Positions 9,626-17,656 of a stretch of DNA of 56,022 nt are shown here, one piece after another. A program made the translations under genes and the position numbers. Position 1 is the stretch's first letter. Each line of letters begins with the position of its first letter. The stretch spans positions 1-56,022 of the forward strand of contig NZ_NHRY01000270.1 in assembly GCF_002937115.1 (NCBI RefSeq). The letters run 5' to 3'. The DNA comes from Rhodopila globiformis (GTDB taxonomy: Bacteria; Pseudomonadota; Alphaproteobacteria; Acetobacterales; Acetobacteraceae). Under the pieces are notes generated by a model. That model saw only the letters and a list, made by a program, of their open reading frames with translations. It was not told the origin of the DNA and made no database searches.

Positions 9626-9976
9626 TACAGCAGATCGCAGGTAGGCTGGGACATCGGCACGTCCCTCATCGTCATGGCCGGGCGTGTCCCTATCGCATAC
9701 ACACATCTCTGAAACGACCTCCGGTTATCTGAAAAAGTCTCTTGTTATCAGTGGGTGGGCCAAAGGTTTCTGTATATACAAAAACCTCCCCTAACCAGTT
9801 GATAACAAAGGATATCGCCTAATCGTTTCAGAGGTCTGTGCATCCCGTAGGGTGTGTCCCGGCCATCTACCCCCAGCCGTCGAAGCGCAGATGGCCGGGA
9901 CACGCCCGGCCATGACGAAAGGGACGCGGCCACACGTGCCGGTCTCTTCGTCCCAACCTGCCTGCGGTTCGCTACA
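9626..9976. mobile_element. Palindromic MITE-like element, TA-ended family
   Basis: It begins TACAGCAGATCGCAGG and ends with an inverted but degenerate match (reverse complement TGTAGCGAACCGCAGG), each followed by a GGGAC-containing stretch. Inside, 9676-9719 (ATGGCCGGGCGTGTCCC through CTCTGAAACGA) is inverted near 9826-9880, and a further GGCCGGGACACGCCCGGCC hairpin lies near 9890-9913. No gene is encoded. The same ends occur at 44335-44508 and a single end at 26524. It fills most of the 9622-10073 gap; the remaining ~100 bp before the next gene should hold its promoter. Confidence 0.65.
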
Positions 9977-10073
9977 AATCATCGCCTGTGGGTTCCGCAC
10001 CCCGATTGAACGGTTTTGCGTCCGGTGCGGCCTCCTGTAACCTGAGCGGACGAAACAATAAGGGGAGCCGTTC

Positions 10074-11279
10074 ATGAACTGGTTGCGCCGCCTGGCCCTG
10101 GCTACCATCCTGCTCGCCCCGGGCCTCTCCGCCCGGGCCCAGATTCCCGACGTCGTCAAGATCGGCATCATGAACGACATGAACGGCCCGTTCGCTGATC
10201 AGTCGGGCAAGGGCTCGGTCGTCGCGGCGCAGATGGCGGCCGAGGAGTTCGCGGCCCAGGGCGGCGGCTTCCGCGTGCAGATCCTGCAGGCGGATCACCA
10301 GAACAAGCCGGACCTCGGCGCCCAGATCGCGCGGGAGTGGGTGGACCGCGACAACGTCGCCACCGTCGCCGATGCGGTGAACTCCGGCGTCGGGCTGGCG
10401 GTGAACCAGGTGATGGCCGAGAAGCACCGCACCTTCCTCGCCACCAACGTCGGCACGTCGGACCTGACCGGGAAGTACTGCCAGCCGACGACGGTGCAGT
10501 GGACGATGGACACCTACGCGCTCGGCAACACGATGGCGCGCGTCATGGCGGAGCGGGGCGGCAACACCTGGTACTTCATCGCCTTCGACTACGCCCTCGG
10601 CGCCGCGCTGGTGCATGATACCGCGGCCACCCTGACGGCGCTGGGCGGCAAGGTCCTCGGCACCTCGCGCCACCCGATCGGCACGACCGACTTCTCCTCT
10701 TATCTGGTGCAGGCGCAGGCGTCCGGGGCGAAGGTCATCGGCCTGGCCGACACGGGCGCCGATTTGATCAATGCCGTGAAGCAGGCCGCCGAGTTCGGCA
10801 TGACGAAGAAGCAGACCCTCGCCGGCCTGTTCACCCAGATCACCGACGTCGACTCCATCGGCCTGCGCGCGGCGCAGGGAATGACGGTGACCGAGGCGTT
10901 CTACTGGGACCTGAACAACGCCACCCGCGCGTTCTCCCGCCGCTTCGCCCAGCGCTTCAACGGCCGGATGCCGACGGAAAACCAGGCGGGCGTGTATTCC
11001 TCGGTGCTGGCCTACCTGAACGCGGTCAAGGCGGCCAACACGATCGAGGGCGAGAAAGTGGTCGCGCAGATGCGCAAGCAACCGATACAGGACGCCCTGT
11101 TCGGCACCGTGACCGTCCGCCAGGATGGCCGGGCGGTCCACGACATGTATACTTTCCGCGTCAAGGCACCCGGGGAGTCGGCATCACGCTGGGACGTCTA
11201 CAAGCTGATGGCGCGGATACCCGGGTCCGAGGCATTCCGGCCGCTCGACAAGGGCGGCTGCCGGCTGGTGACGCAATAA
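10074..11279 (+). CDS. ABC transporter substrate-binding protein, branched-chain amino acid (LivJ-like) family
   Basis: A 401-residue protein with a signal peptide (LALATILLAPGLSARA) followed by VVKIGIMNDMNGPFADQSGKG, the typical opening of type-I periplasmic binding proteins of the Liv/urea/aromatic-acid group. GVGLAVNQVMAEKHRTFLA and TWYFIAFDYALGAALVHD match the two-lobed Peripla_BP_6 fold. It should bind a small organic ligand in the periplasm. No permease or ATPase is nearby, but two subunits of a thiamine-diphosphate decarboxylase follow after 9 bp. The ligand may therefore be the decarboxylase substrate or a precursor (inference). An AAGGGGAG ribosome site precedes the ATG. Confidence 0.85.
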   Translation: MNWLRRLALATILLAPGLSARAQIPDVVKIGIMNDMNGPFADQSGKGSVVAAQMAAEEFAAQGGGFRVQILQADHQNKPDLGAQIAREWVDRDNVATVADAVNSGVGLAVNQVMAEKHRTFLATNVGTSDLTGKYCQPTTVQWTMDTYALGNTMARVMAERGGNTWYFIAFDYALGAALVHDTAATLTALGGKVLGTSRHPIGTTDFSSYLVQAQASGAKVIGLADTGADLINAVKQAAEFGMTKKQTLAGLFTQITDVDSIGLRAAQGMTVTEAFYWDLNNATRAFSRRFAQRFNGRMPTENQAGVYSSVLAYLNAVKAANTIEGEKVVAQMRKQPIQDALFGTVTVRQDGRAVHDMYTFRVKAPGESASRWDVYKLMARIPGSEAFRPLDKGGCRLVTQ

Positions 11280-11288
11280 GGAACAAGC

Positions 11289-11813
11289 ATGGCGGAAACG
11301 CTCACCCGGGAAAACTGGCCCGATGCCCTGTATGACCTGCTGCGTGGCAACGGGGTCACGCAGTTCGCCTATGTGCCGGATGCCGGCCACAAGGTGCTGA
11401 TCAACCGCTCGCTGGCGGACCCGGACGTCCACTCCGTGCCGCTGACGACCGAGGAGGAAGGCGTCGCCATGCTCGCCGGCGCCGATCTCGGGGGTAGTCG
11501 AGCGGTACTGCTGATGCAATCCTCGGGTGTGGGCAACTGTATCAACATGTTGTCCCTCACCCAGGGCGGGCGCTTTCCGTTCCTGACGCTCGTCTCGATG
11601 CGTGGCGAATACGGCGAGGGCAACCCCTGGCAGTACGCCATGGGCCAGGCGGTCGAGCCGGTGCTGAAGGCCATGGGCGTCATCGTCCTGCGCGCCGAGA
11701 CGCCGCAGGACGCGATCGAGGCGGTCACCGCCGCCATCACCATGGCCTATCAGTGCAATCAGCAGGTTGCCGTCCTGCTGACCCAGCGCCTGATTGGCGC
11801 CAAGAAATTCTAG
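11289..11813 (+). CDS. Thiamine-diphosphate decarboxylase, N-terminal (alpha) subunit; phosphono/sulfopyruvate decarboxylase-like
   Basis: A 174-residue protein equal to only the pyrimidine-binding domain of a ThDP enzyme. The catalytic glutamate that activates ThDP is expected in VPLTTEEEGVAMLAGADLGG. LLMQSSGVGNCINMLSL and VSMRGEYGEGNPWQYAMGQ match the alpha half of sulfopyruvate/phosphonopyruvate decarboxylases (ComD/ComE type). Alone it cannot be active; the cofactor-diphosphate half is the next gene, 13 bp downstream. Together they would decarboxylate a 3-substituted pyruvate to an aldehyde. Substrate is unproven: sulfopyruvate, phosphonopyruvate or another 2-oxo acid are all possible. 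Confidence 0.8.
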   Translation: MAETLTRENWPDALYDLLRGNGVTQFAYVPDAGHKVLINRSLADPDVHSVPLTTEEEGVAMLAGADLGGSRAVLLMQSSGVGNCINMLSLTQGGRFPFLTLVSMRGEYGEGNPWQYAMGQAVEPVLKAMGVIVLRAETPQDAIEAVTAAITMAYQCNQQVAVLLTQRLIGAKKF

Positions 11814-11826
11814 GCGGGAGGCGGTC

Positions 11827-12441
11827 ATGGCGAAACTGAACAAGCTGCAGACGGCCACGCTGCCGGACGCGGTGCTCGACCGCCGCCAGGCGGTGCCGGC
11901 GCTGATCGAAAACCCGGACGATTTCCTGATGATCGCCGGCCTCGCCGGCACGGCGTGGGAGATGTCGGCGCTGACCCACGAGTCACCCCGCCTGTTCGGC
12001 CTCGCCGGCGCGATGGGGGCGGCGCCGATGATGGGCCTCGGCCTGGCTTTGGCGCAGCCGAAGCGGCGCGTGCTGGTGGCGACCGGCGACGGCGAGTTGC
12101 TGATGAACGTCGGCGCCCTGGCGACGATCGCCTTGCAGAATCCGCCGAATCTGGCGATCATCTGTGTCGACAACGGCCACTACGGCGAGACCGGCAACCA
12201 GGACAGCCACACTGGCCTGGGCGTCCGGCTCGACGTCATCGCCACCGGCGCCGGCTTCCCGGTGGTGCATGTGGTCAACACCGAGGCCGACATGGCGGAA
12301 GGCCGGCGGCTGCTGCGGGAAGGGAACGGCCTGACCTTCATCCTGCTGCGGGTCAAGGAAGGCCCGGCGACTCACGAGGGCAAGAAGAACCTTGTGCCCC
12401 ACATCGAACGCGACCGGTTCCGGGCGGCCCTGCTTGGATGA
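11827..12441 (+). CDS. Thiamine-diphosphate decarboxylase, C-terminal (beta) subunit
   Basis: A 204-residue ThDP C-terminal domain and the partner of the preceding gene. The diphosphate/Mg2+ motif is complete: GDGELLMNVGALATIA and onward to DNGHYGETGNQ. SPRLFGLAGAMGAAPMMGLG is the usual segment before it. Genes of this split type (alpha then beta) encode sulfopyruvate and phosphonopyruvate decarboxylase-like enzymes. The ATG at 11827 is preceded by GGCGGGAGG. The stop overlaps the next gene's probable TTG start by 8 bp. Confidence 0.82.
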   Translation: MAKLNKLQTATLPDAVLDRRQAVPALIENPDDFLMIAGLAGTAWEMSALTHESPRLFGLAGAMGAAPMMGLGLALAQPKRRVLVATGDGELLMNVGALATIALQNPPNLAIICVDNGHYGETGNQDSHTGLGVRLDVIATGAGFPVVHVVNTEADMAEGRRLLREGNGLTFILLRVKEGPATHEGKKNLVPHIERDRFRAALLG

Positions 12442-13216
12442 CGCCTACGCCCTGCTGTGCCTGCAACTGGAATGGGGCGCCGACGAGGCGATCGCCCCGG
12501 ACCCGATCGACCGGTTCCGGCCGCTCGAGCCATCGCCGGTCGAGCGGCCGGAACCGGTTCTCCGCCCCGCCGCGCCCCCCGCCGCGCCGCCGCCCGGGAC
12601 CTCGGCCGAGCGGGCGCTGGCCGTGGCAGGCCGTGCCGCGACCCTGGAAGACCTGCGCGCCGCCGTCGCCGCGTTCGACGGATGCGCCCTGCGCGACACC
12701 GCCAGCAACACGGTGTTCGCCGAGGGTGACCCGTCCAGCCCCACCCTGATCATCGGCGAGCCGCCGGGCCGCGAGGAAGACCGCGGCGGCCACCCCTTCG
12801 CCGGCCCCGAAGGCGCCTTGCTGGATCAAATGCTGGCCAGTATCCGCCTGGACCGGAACCATCTGATGCTGACACCATTGCTGCCCTGGCGCCCGCCGGG
12901 CGGCCGGCCCGTCAACGCCGGCGAGCTGGCGGTCTGCCTGCCCTTCCTGCACCGTCTGATCGGCCTGTTGCGGCCGCGGCGGCTGGTGCTGTTCGGCCCC
13001 ACCGCGGCCCGGTCGCTGCTGGCGCCGGGGACCAACCGCCGGCGGCCGCCGCGCGGCTGGACCGAGGCCACCATCCCCGGACTACCCCACGCGCTGCCGA
13101 CGCTCGCCCTGCCGGGCCTGGCGGAGATGCTGAAGACTCCGCCTTTACGTAAGGACGCCTGGGTCGGACTGCGGCAGTTACGACACACCCTTGATGAAGA
13201 ACAAACGCGATCGTGA
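12434..13216 (+). CDS. Uracil-DNA glycosylase superfamily protein (family-4-like, alphaproteobacterial type)
   Basis: About 260 residues from a TTG at 12434. It has a variable Pro/Ala-rich N-terminus and then the glycosylase core: SNTVFAEGDP, GEPPGREEDRGGHPFAGPEG (uracil-pocket and water-activating motif A) and the C-terminal LPGLAEMLKTPPLRKDAW in place of the usual HPSxL loop. Classical family-4 enzymes hold a [4Fe-4S] cluster with four cysteines; only two of the expected positions (DGCALRD and AVCLPFLHR) are seen, and the NVVKC position reads TPLLPW. This is common in the alphaproteobacterial subgroup, so cluster binding is doubtful. It overlaps the decarboxylase beta gene by 8 bp, though no functional link is evident. 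Confidence 0.8.
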   Translation: MDDAYALLCLQLEWGADEAIAPDPIDRFRPLEPSPVERPEPVLRPAAPPAAPPPGTSAERALAVAGRAATLEDLRAAVAAFDGCALRDTASNTVFAEGDPSSPTLIIGEPPGREEDRGGHPFAGPEGALLDQMLASIRLDRNHLMLTPLLPWRPPGGRPVNAGELAVCLPFLHRLIGLLRPRRLVLFGPTAARSLLAPGTNRRRPPRGWTEATIPGLPHALPTLALPGLAEMLKTPPLRKDAWVGLRQLRHTLDEEQTRS

Positions 13217-13325
13217 CCCAAGGACCCGCGAGGAAACGGCGGATTCGCGTTTGTGATCTCACTAGCTGCGGAACGTCTCGGCTGCCGGGGTTGCGTCTCA
13301 CGGCCCTAGCGGCTAGCGAAACCGC

Positions 13326-15206
13326 ATGCGAGGGATCGGTCATACGCTCTCCCGCCATCCTGGAGCCCGCGCGATCCTTGCGGGGGCGGCGATCATTGCG
13401 GGAGTGTACGTTTCTCCTGCGCATGGACAATCGTCCGGATCGGGGAATGGTATAGGGACGGTTGCTACTCATGAATCACGCGCCGAGGAGGCCGCGTGGG
13501 CGGTGCCGCGCATGTCGCATGCCGGCGTGACGGAGGCGGTTATTCCGAAGCCGTTACGCGCGGGCGACGCTGCGGACCTACAACGTATTTTTGCCTTGCA
13601 GCGGCGAGGAAAGATCTCGGCTGCCATCAAGGCTACGGCCGATCTCCAGGATCCGCTGCTGCTTGGCAGTATCCTGGCCGACCGCTATCTTGGTCGTTAC
13701 TATAAGTCATCGGTTCCCGAATTGTCGGACTGGCTGGCGCGTTTTCATGATCTTCCCGAGGCGCCTGCCATTTACGCGCTTCTGCGGATCAAGCTGCCGA
13801 AGGGCGCCACGCTGCCGCCCGCGCCTGACGTTACGACCCTGAAGCGTGACAGCGAGCCGGAATCGGCGCCGGAAGATATTGATTTGCCGGGTAACGATTT
13901 TGTTCGCGATCCGGGCCTGGAGCGGATCGTTCTGGATCATGCGCAACGCGGCAACATGACAGCCGCCCTGCGCGCCATCAGCGCGCGGCGCCGGATCTCC
14001 GCGTCCTACGCCGCGCAATTGCGCGCCGAGGTTGCCCAGGTGGCGTTCACCCGCAACGAGGACGCCATGGCGCTGTGGATCGCCCAGGCCGCGTTGGCCA
14101 GCGTCACGCCACGGAACCAGGTCAGCCTCGCCTATTATATTGGCGGCCTGGCCGCGTGGCGGCTTGATCGTCTCGATGTCGCCAGGACCCTGTTCGAGGG
14201 CGGCGCCGAGGCGGCCATCGCATCGCCGCATCTGCGCGCGGCATCGGCGTTCTGGGCGTCGCGCGCCAACCGCAAGATGCATGACGCCGCGGCCATGCTG
14301 AAATGGTTGCACGCCGCGGCCGAGCAGCGCCTGACGCTGCACGGCCTGCTGGCGCGCCGCATCCTGGGGATGGACACCGGCATCCTGCCCAGCGGCCGGT
14401 TGCTCAGCCAGGCCGACGTCGATGCCGTCGCCGCCACGCCACAGGGCCAGCGCGCCTTCGCCTTCCTCCAGATCGGCCAGCCCGAGCGTGCGGAGGTGGA
14501 ATTGCGGACCCTCGGCCCGCAGGCGGAATCGGACAGCGCGTTCGGCCAGTCGTTGCTGATGGTTGCATCGGCGACCGGATTGACCGATTTCGCCGCGCAA
14601 CTGGCGGGAGTGCTGCAGACCGAGGACGGCATGCGGCATGAGGAAATGCGGTTTCCGTTGCCCAGGCTGCGGCCGGCCGGCGGATTTCGTGTCGATCCAT
14701 CACTGGTCTACGCGCTGACCCGCCAGGAATCCAATTTCAATCCCGCAGCGATATCGCCGACGGGCGCGCGCGGACTGATGCAGATCATGCCGGAAACGGC
14801 ACAATATATCACCGGTAACTCCATGCTGACCGCGGACCAGTTGCACGAGCCGGCGGCGAACCTGGCGATCGGACAGCGTTACGTGTCGTACCTGGCCCAG
14901 GTCGATGGTATCGGCAACGATCTGATCCGGGTGCTGGCCAGTTACAACTGCGGTCCGGGCAACTTCGTGCGCTGGGCGCAGGATGTGCATGACGACGGCG
15001 ATCCGTTGCTGTTCATCGAAGCCATCCCTGTTCCCGAGACGCGCGCCTTCGTGCCGCACGTCCTACTGTATTCCTGGCTCTACGCCGCCCGGCTGCATCG
15101 CCAGGCGCCCAGCCTGGACGCCCTGGCAGCCGACGAATTTCCCCGCTTCACGCCGCTGGACCCGCATAGCAAGATGGCTATGGCCGTCAGCGCCGGGTTG
15201 CACTGA
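13326..15206 (+). CDS. Soluble lytic murein transglycosylase (Slt70-like)
   Basis: A 626-residue secreted enzyme with a signal segment (AILAGAAIIAGVYVSPAHG). A long alpha-helical superhelical region follows, then a C-terminal SLT domain. The catalytic Glu is in TRQESNFNPAAISPTGARG near residue 467, followed by LMQIMPETAQ and ASYNCGPGNFVRWAQ, the last replacing the usual AYNAGPG with a Cys. Such enzymes cleave the MurNAc-GlcNAc bond, forming 1,6-anhydro ends during wall turnover. The ATG at 13326 gives a short, acceptable signal peptide. The 109 bp upstream hold no gene and probably carry its promoter. Confidence 0.9.
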   Translation: MRGIGHTLSRHPGARAILAGAAIIAGVYVSPAHGQSSGSGNGIGTVATHESRAEEAAWAVPRMSHAGVTEAVIPKPLRAGDAADLQRIFALQRRGKISAAIKATADLQDPLLLGSILADRYLGRYYKSSVPELSDWLARFHDLPEAPAIYALLRIKLPKGATLPPAPDVTTLKRDSEPESAPEDIDLPGNDFVRDPGLERIVLDHAQRGNMTAALRAISARRRISASYAAQLRAEVAQVAFTRNEDAMALWIAQAALASVTPRNQVSLAYYIGGLAAWRLDRLDVARTLFEGGAEAAIASPHLRAASAFWASRANRKMHDAAAMLKWLHAAAEQRLTLHGLLARRILGMDTGILPSGRLLSQADVDAVAATPQGQRAFAFLQIGQPERAEVELRTLGPQAESDSAFGQSLLMVASATGLTDFAAQLAGVLQTEDGMRHEEMRFPLPRLRPAGGFRVDPSLVYALTRQESNFNPAAISPTGARGLMQIMPETAQYITGNSMLTADQLHEPAANLAIGQRYVSYLAQVDGIGNDLIRVLASYNCGPGNFVRWAQDVHDDGDPLLFIEAIPVPETRAFVPHVLLYSWLYAARLHRQAPSLDALAADEFPRFTPLDPHSKMAMAVSAGLH

Positions 15207-15242
15207 CACCGGCGCGGCCACACTTCGCCGGAGGCACGTTGC

Positions 15243-15791
15243 ATGGCTCGCATTGACGAAACCCGTCCGTTCATCCCGGTCAGCATCGCCGTGCTGACGG
15301 TGTCCGACACCCGCACCGCCGCGGACGACACCTCGGGCGACGCGCTGGCCGAGCGGATCGCCAAGGCCGGCCACCGCCTGGCCGCCCGCGCCATCGAGAA
15401 GGACGACGCCGCGGCGATCGAGGCGGTGCTGCGGCGCTGGATCGACGATGCGGCGATCGACGTGGTGATCACCACCGGCGGCACCGGCATCACCGGCCGC
15501 GACGTCACGCCCGAGGCGTTCGACCGCGTGCTGGAAAAGCGCATCGAGGGCTTCGGCGAGCTGTTCCGCATGCTCAGCTACCAGAAGATCGGCACCTCGA
15601 CGATGCAGTCGCGTGCCGTCGGCGGCGTCGCGAAGGGCACCTACCTGTTCGCCCTGCCGGGCAGCACCGGCGCGGTGAAGGACGGCTGGGACGACATCCT
15701 GGTGTCCCAGCTCGACATCCGCCATCGGCCCTGCAACCTCGTGGAGCTGATGCCGCGCTTGCAGGAGCATGTGAAGCCGGCCGCGGTATAG
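15243..15791 (+). CDS. moaB: Molybdenum cofactor biosynthesis protein B (molybdopterin adenylyltransferase-type)
   Basis: A 182-residue MoaB/Mog-fold protein that prepares molybdopterin for metal insertion. Recognised by VLTVSDTRTAADDTSGD, the molybdopterin-binding VITTGGTGITGRDVTPEA, and the SRAVGGVAKGTYLFALPGS stretch. Length fits MoaB. It lies 36 bp after the transglycosylase stop with a GGAGGCACGTTGC site before the ATG. No other Mo-cofactor gene is in the window, so it is either part of a dispersed pathway or read through from the slt gene. Confidence 0.9.
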   Translation: MARIDETRPFIPVSIAVLTVSDTRTAADDTSGDALAERIAKAGHRLAARAIEKDDAAAIEAVLRRWIDDAAIDVVITTGGTGITGRDVTPEAFDRVLEKRIEGFGELFRMLSYQKIGTSTMQSRAVGGVAKGTYLFALPGSTGAVKDGWDDILVSQLDIRHRPCNLVELMPRLQEHVKPAAV

Positions 15792-15924
15792 GGCGGGGGA
15801 CGCGGCTGTTGCCACGCCGTCATGGCCGCGCCACCATGACGCGAGGAGACACCGTCCCACGCTTTAACATTTTGAAACAGAGTGTTTAACCCAGCCGGGT
15901 CGCGACTCGCTGTAAGAGTGCGCG

Positions 15925-16296
15925 ATGCCGAACCGCCGTTGCCACCTGCACGGTCTGTTCGCGGCGCTGTTGGCGCTGGTGGTGCAGCTTGGCGCCGGTG
16001 CCAGCGTGCCGCGTCCCGATCCGCTCCGGCAAATCGCCGATGTCGCGATCCTGTGCCATGGCGCGGATGACACGGGCGGCGCCCCGGCCAGGCTGCCGTC
16101 GCATCTGTTCGATTGCCTGCTCTGCTCCCACTGCATCGCCGCGCAGCCGCAGATCCCCCCGGTCCCGGCGCCGCCCTACCTGGTGCCGCCGCGAGTGTGG
16201 CAGGTTCGGCGGGCGGAACTGCCGCCGCCGTCCCGCGCGCCGCCTCCGCGCTATCGGACTGCCACCCAACCCCGGGCACCGCCGGTTTTCTCCTGA
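15925..16296 (+). CDS. DUF2946-like small exported protein, copper-locus associated
   Basis: 123 residues: a hydrophobic N-terminal segment (GLFAALLALVVQLGAGASV) followed by a Cys/His-bearing middle (ILCHGADD, then FDCLLCSHCIA) and a Pro/Arg-rich tail. This arrangement matches the DUF2946 family of short proteins found next to copper genes; the Cys-x2-Cys pair could bind metal or heme (inference). It is the first gene of a co-directional run ending with SCO. The 133-bp upstream gap contains TTGAAACAGAGTG and a small AACA/TGTT inverted repeat that could be promoter or operator, but this is unproven. Confidence 0.55.
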   Translation: MPNRRCHLHGLFAALLALVVQLGAGASVPRPDPLRQIADVAILCHGADDTGGAPARLPSHLFDCLLCSHCIAAQPQIPPVPAPPYLVPPRVWQVRRAELPPPSRAPPPRYRTATQPRAPPVFS

Positions 16297-16353
16297 TTCC
16301 AGCCAGCCGGCCCGCATCAGCGGGGCGGTTCTTGTTGATTCAGGAGCGTTTCA

Positions 16354-17298
16354 ATGAGACGGCCTTACCTGCTTGCAACGCTTGCCGCCGGCCTTCCGGC
16401 GGTTGCGAACCACGCCGACGCCCACGGCTGGGCCGGCGACCACCTCTTCGTCAGCACGTTGATCATCGATGATCCCTTCATGGAGGACGAGGCCAGCCTG
16501 CCGACCTTCAGCTACCTGCCGCAACCGGGCTCCGATCCGGTGCCAAACCTGTATGCGCTGGACTTCGAATATGACAAGCGCATCACCGAGACCTTCGGCT
16601 TCGCCATCAACGGCGGTTACACCTGGTTGACCCGCCCCGGCGACAAGACCGCGAACGGGTGGGACAACCTGGTGCTGACACTGAAGGACCAGGTCTATCT
16701 CAACGCGCCGCACGAGTTCGTCCTGTCGCTCGGCATCCAGAGGGAATTCGCGCGCACCGGCGCCAACGGCAGCAACGGCGCGGTGCTGGGCAACGACGAC
16801 AGCGGCGCGACCGCCCCGACGCTCTATTTCGGCAAAGGCTTCGGCGACCTGCCGATCGGCTTTTTGCGTCCGTTCGCGCTGACCGGGGAGTTGGCCTATT
16901 CGATCGCCGACAAGAAGCTGAAAGTGGACGAGACGGGTGCGCCGCTCAACAACGGCTTCTCCAACGGCTGGGCCGGCGGGCTGACGCTGCAGTACTCCCT
17001 GCTGTACCTGTCGAGCGAGGTGAAGGACTACGGCTTCCCGCGATGGGTCAACCGGCTGACGCCGATGGTCGAGCTGTCGTGGTCCTCGCCCGCCAGCACG
17101 CCGACGACGGACGTGACGCAGTATCTGTGGGGCGTCGGGGTCGCCTACACGACCTCGAAGTATGCGTTGACGGCGGAGATGCTGATCCCCGGGAACCGCA
17201 ACACCGGCTCCCATGTCGGGTTCGTCGCCCAGTTCCATCTCTACTTCGACGACCTGCTGCCGCACAGCCTTGGCACACCCATCACACATTGGTTCTGA
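16354..17298 (+). CDS. Outer-membrane beta-barrel protein of copper locus
   Basis: 314 residues with a signal peptide ending near HADA and a mature start HGWAGDHLFVSTLIIDDPF. The body alternates hydrophobic and polar residues in strand-like stretches and ends in LYFDDLLPHSLG...HWF, with a terminal aromatic residue typical of outer-membrane barrels. Similar proteins are annotated as transporter or MetA-pathway-like porins. Its place between a DUF2946 gene and copC, with only 4 bp to copC, suggests a role in passing copper or a chelate across the outer membrane. That role is inference. A CAGGAG ribosome site lies 7 bp before the ATG. Confidence 0.6.
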   Translation: MRRPYLLATLAAGLPAVANHADAHGWAGDHLFVSTLIIDDPFMEDEASLPTFSYLPQPGSDPVPNLYALDFEYDKRITETFGFAINGGYTWLTRPGDKTANGWDNLVLTLKDQVYLNAPHEFVLSLGIQREFARTGANGSNGAVLGNDDSGATAPTLYFGKGFGDLPIGFLRPFALTGELAYSIADKKLKVDETGAPLNNGFSNGWAGGLTLQYSLLYLSSEVKDYGFPRWVNRLTPMVELSWSSPASTPTTDVTQYLWGVGVAYTTSKYALTAEMLIPGNRNTGSHVGFVAQFHLYFDDLLPHSLGTPITHWF

Positions 17299-17302
17299 CG
17301 CC

Positions 17303-17656
17303 ATGAGACTATTCATCCCCATGACAGCCGCCATCTGCCTGGTCAGCTCCGCGGCCTTTGCCCACGCCTTCCTCGACCGCGCCTCGCCCGCCGTGGGGTC
17401 CGAGGTCCCGTCATCCCCTTCGACGTTGACGCTGACCTATACCGAGCCGGTCGAGCCGCTGTTCAGCACCGTCCATGTCACCAACGGCAGCGGGACGGAG
17501 GTCGACCAGGGGAAACCCTCGGTCAGGGATGACGGGCGGACGCTCGTTGTCAGCCTGAAAAAACTGCCGCCGGGCGACTACCACGTGGACTGGCACGTCA
17601 CCTCGATCGACACGCACAAGACGCAGGGACATTTCACCTTCACCGTGAAGCCCTGA
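17303..17656 (+). CDS. copC: CopC-domain periplasmic copper-binding protein
   Basis: 117 residues: signal peptide MRLFIPMTAAICLVSSAAFA, then mature HAFLDRASPAVGSEV, the CopC N-terminus whose first His supplies the Cu(II)-binding amino-terminal ligand. LTLTYTEPVEPLF and GDYHVDWHVTSIDTHKTQGH are the conserved CopC strands, with further histidines. It binds copper in the periplasm and delivers it to CopD. The ATG at 17303 is chosen because it begins the signal peptide and follows the upstream stop by 4 bp. Its stop directly abuts the copD fusion start. Confidence 0.9.
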   Translation: MRLFIPMTAAICLVSSAAFAHAFLDRASPAVGSEVPSSPSTLTLTYTEPVEPLFSTVHVTNGSGTEVDQGKPSVRDDGRTLVVSLKKLPPGDYHVDWHVTSIDTHKTQGHFTFTVKP

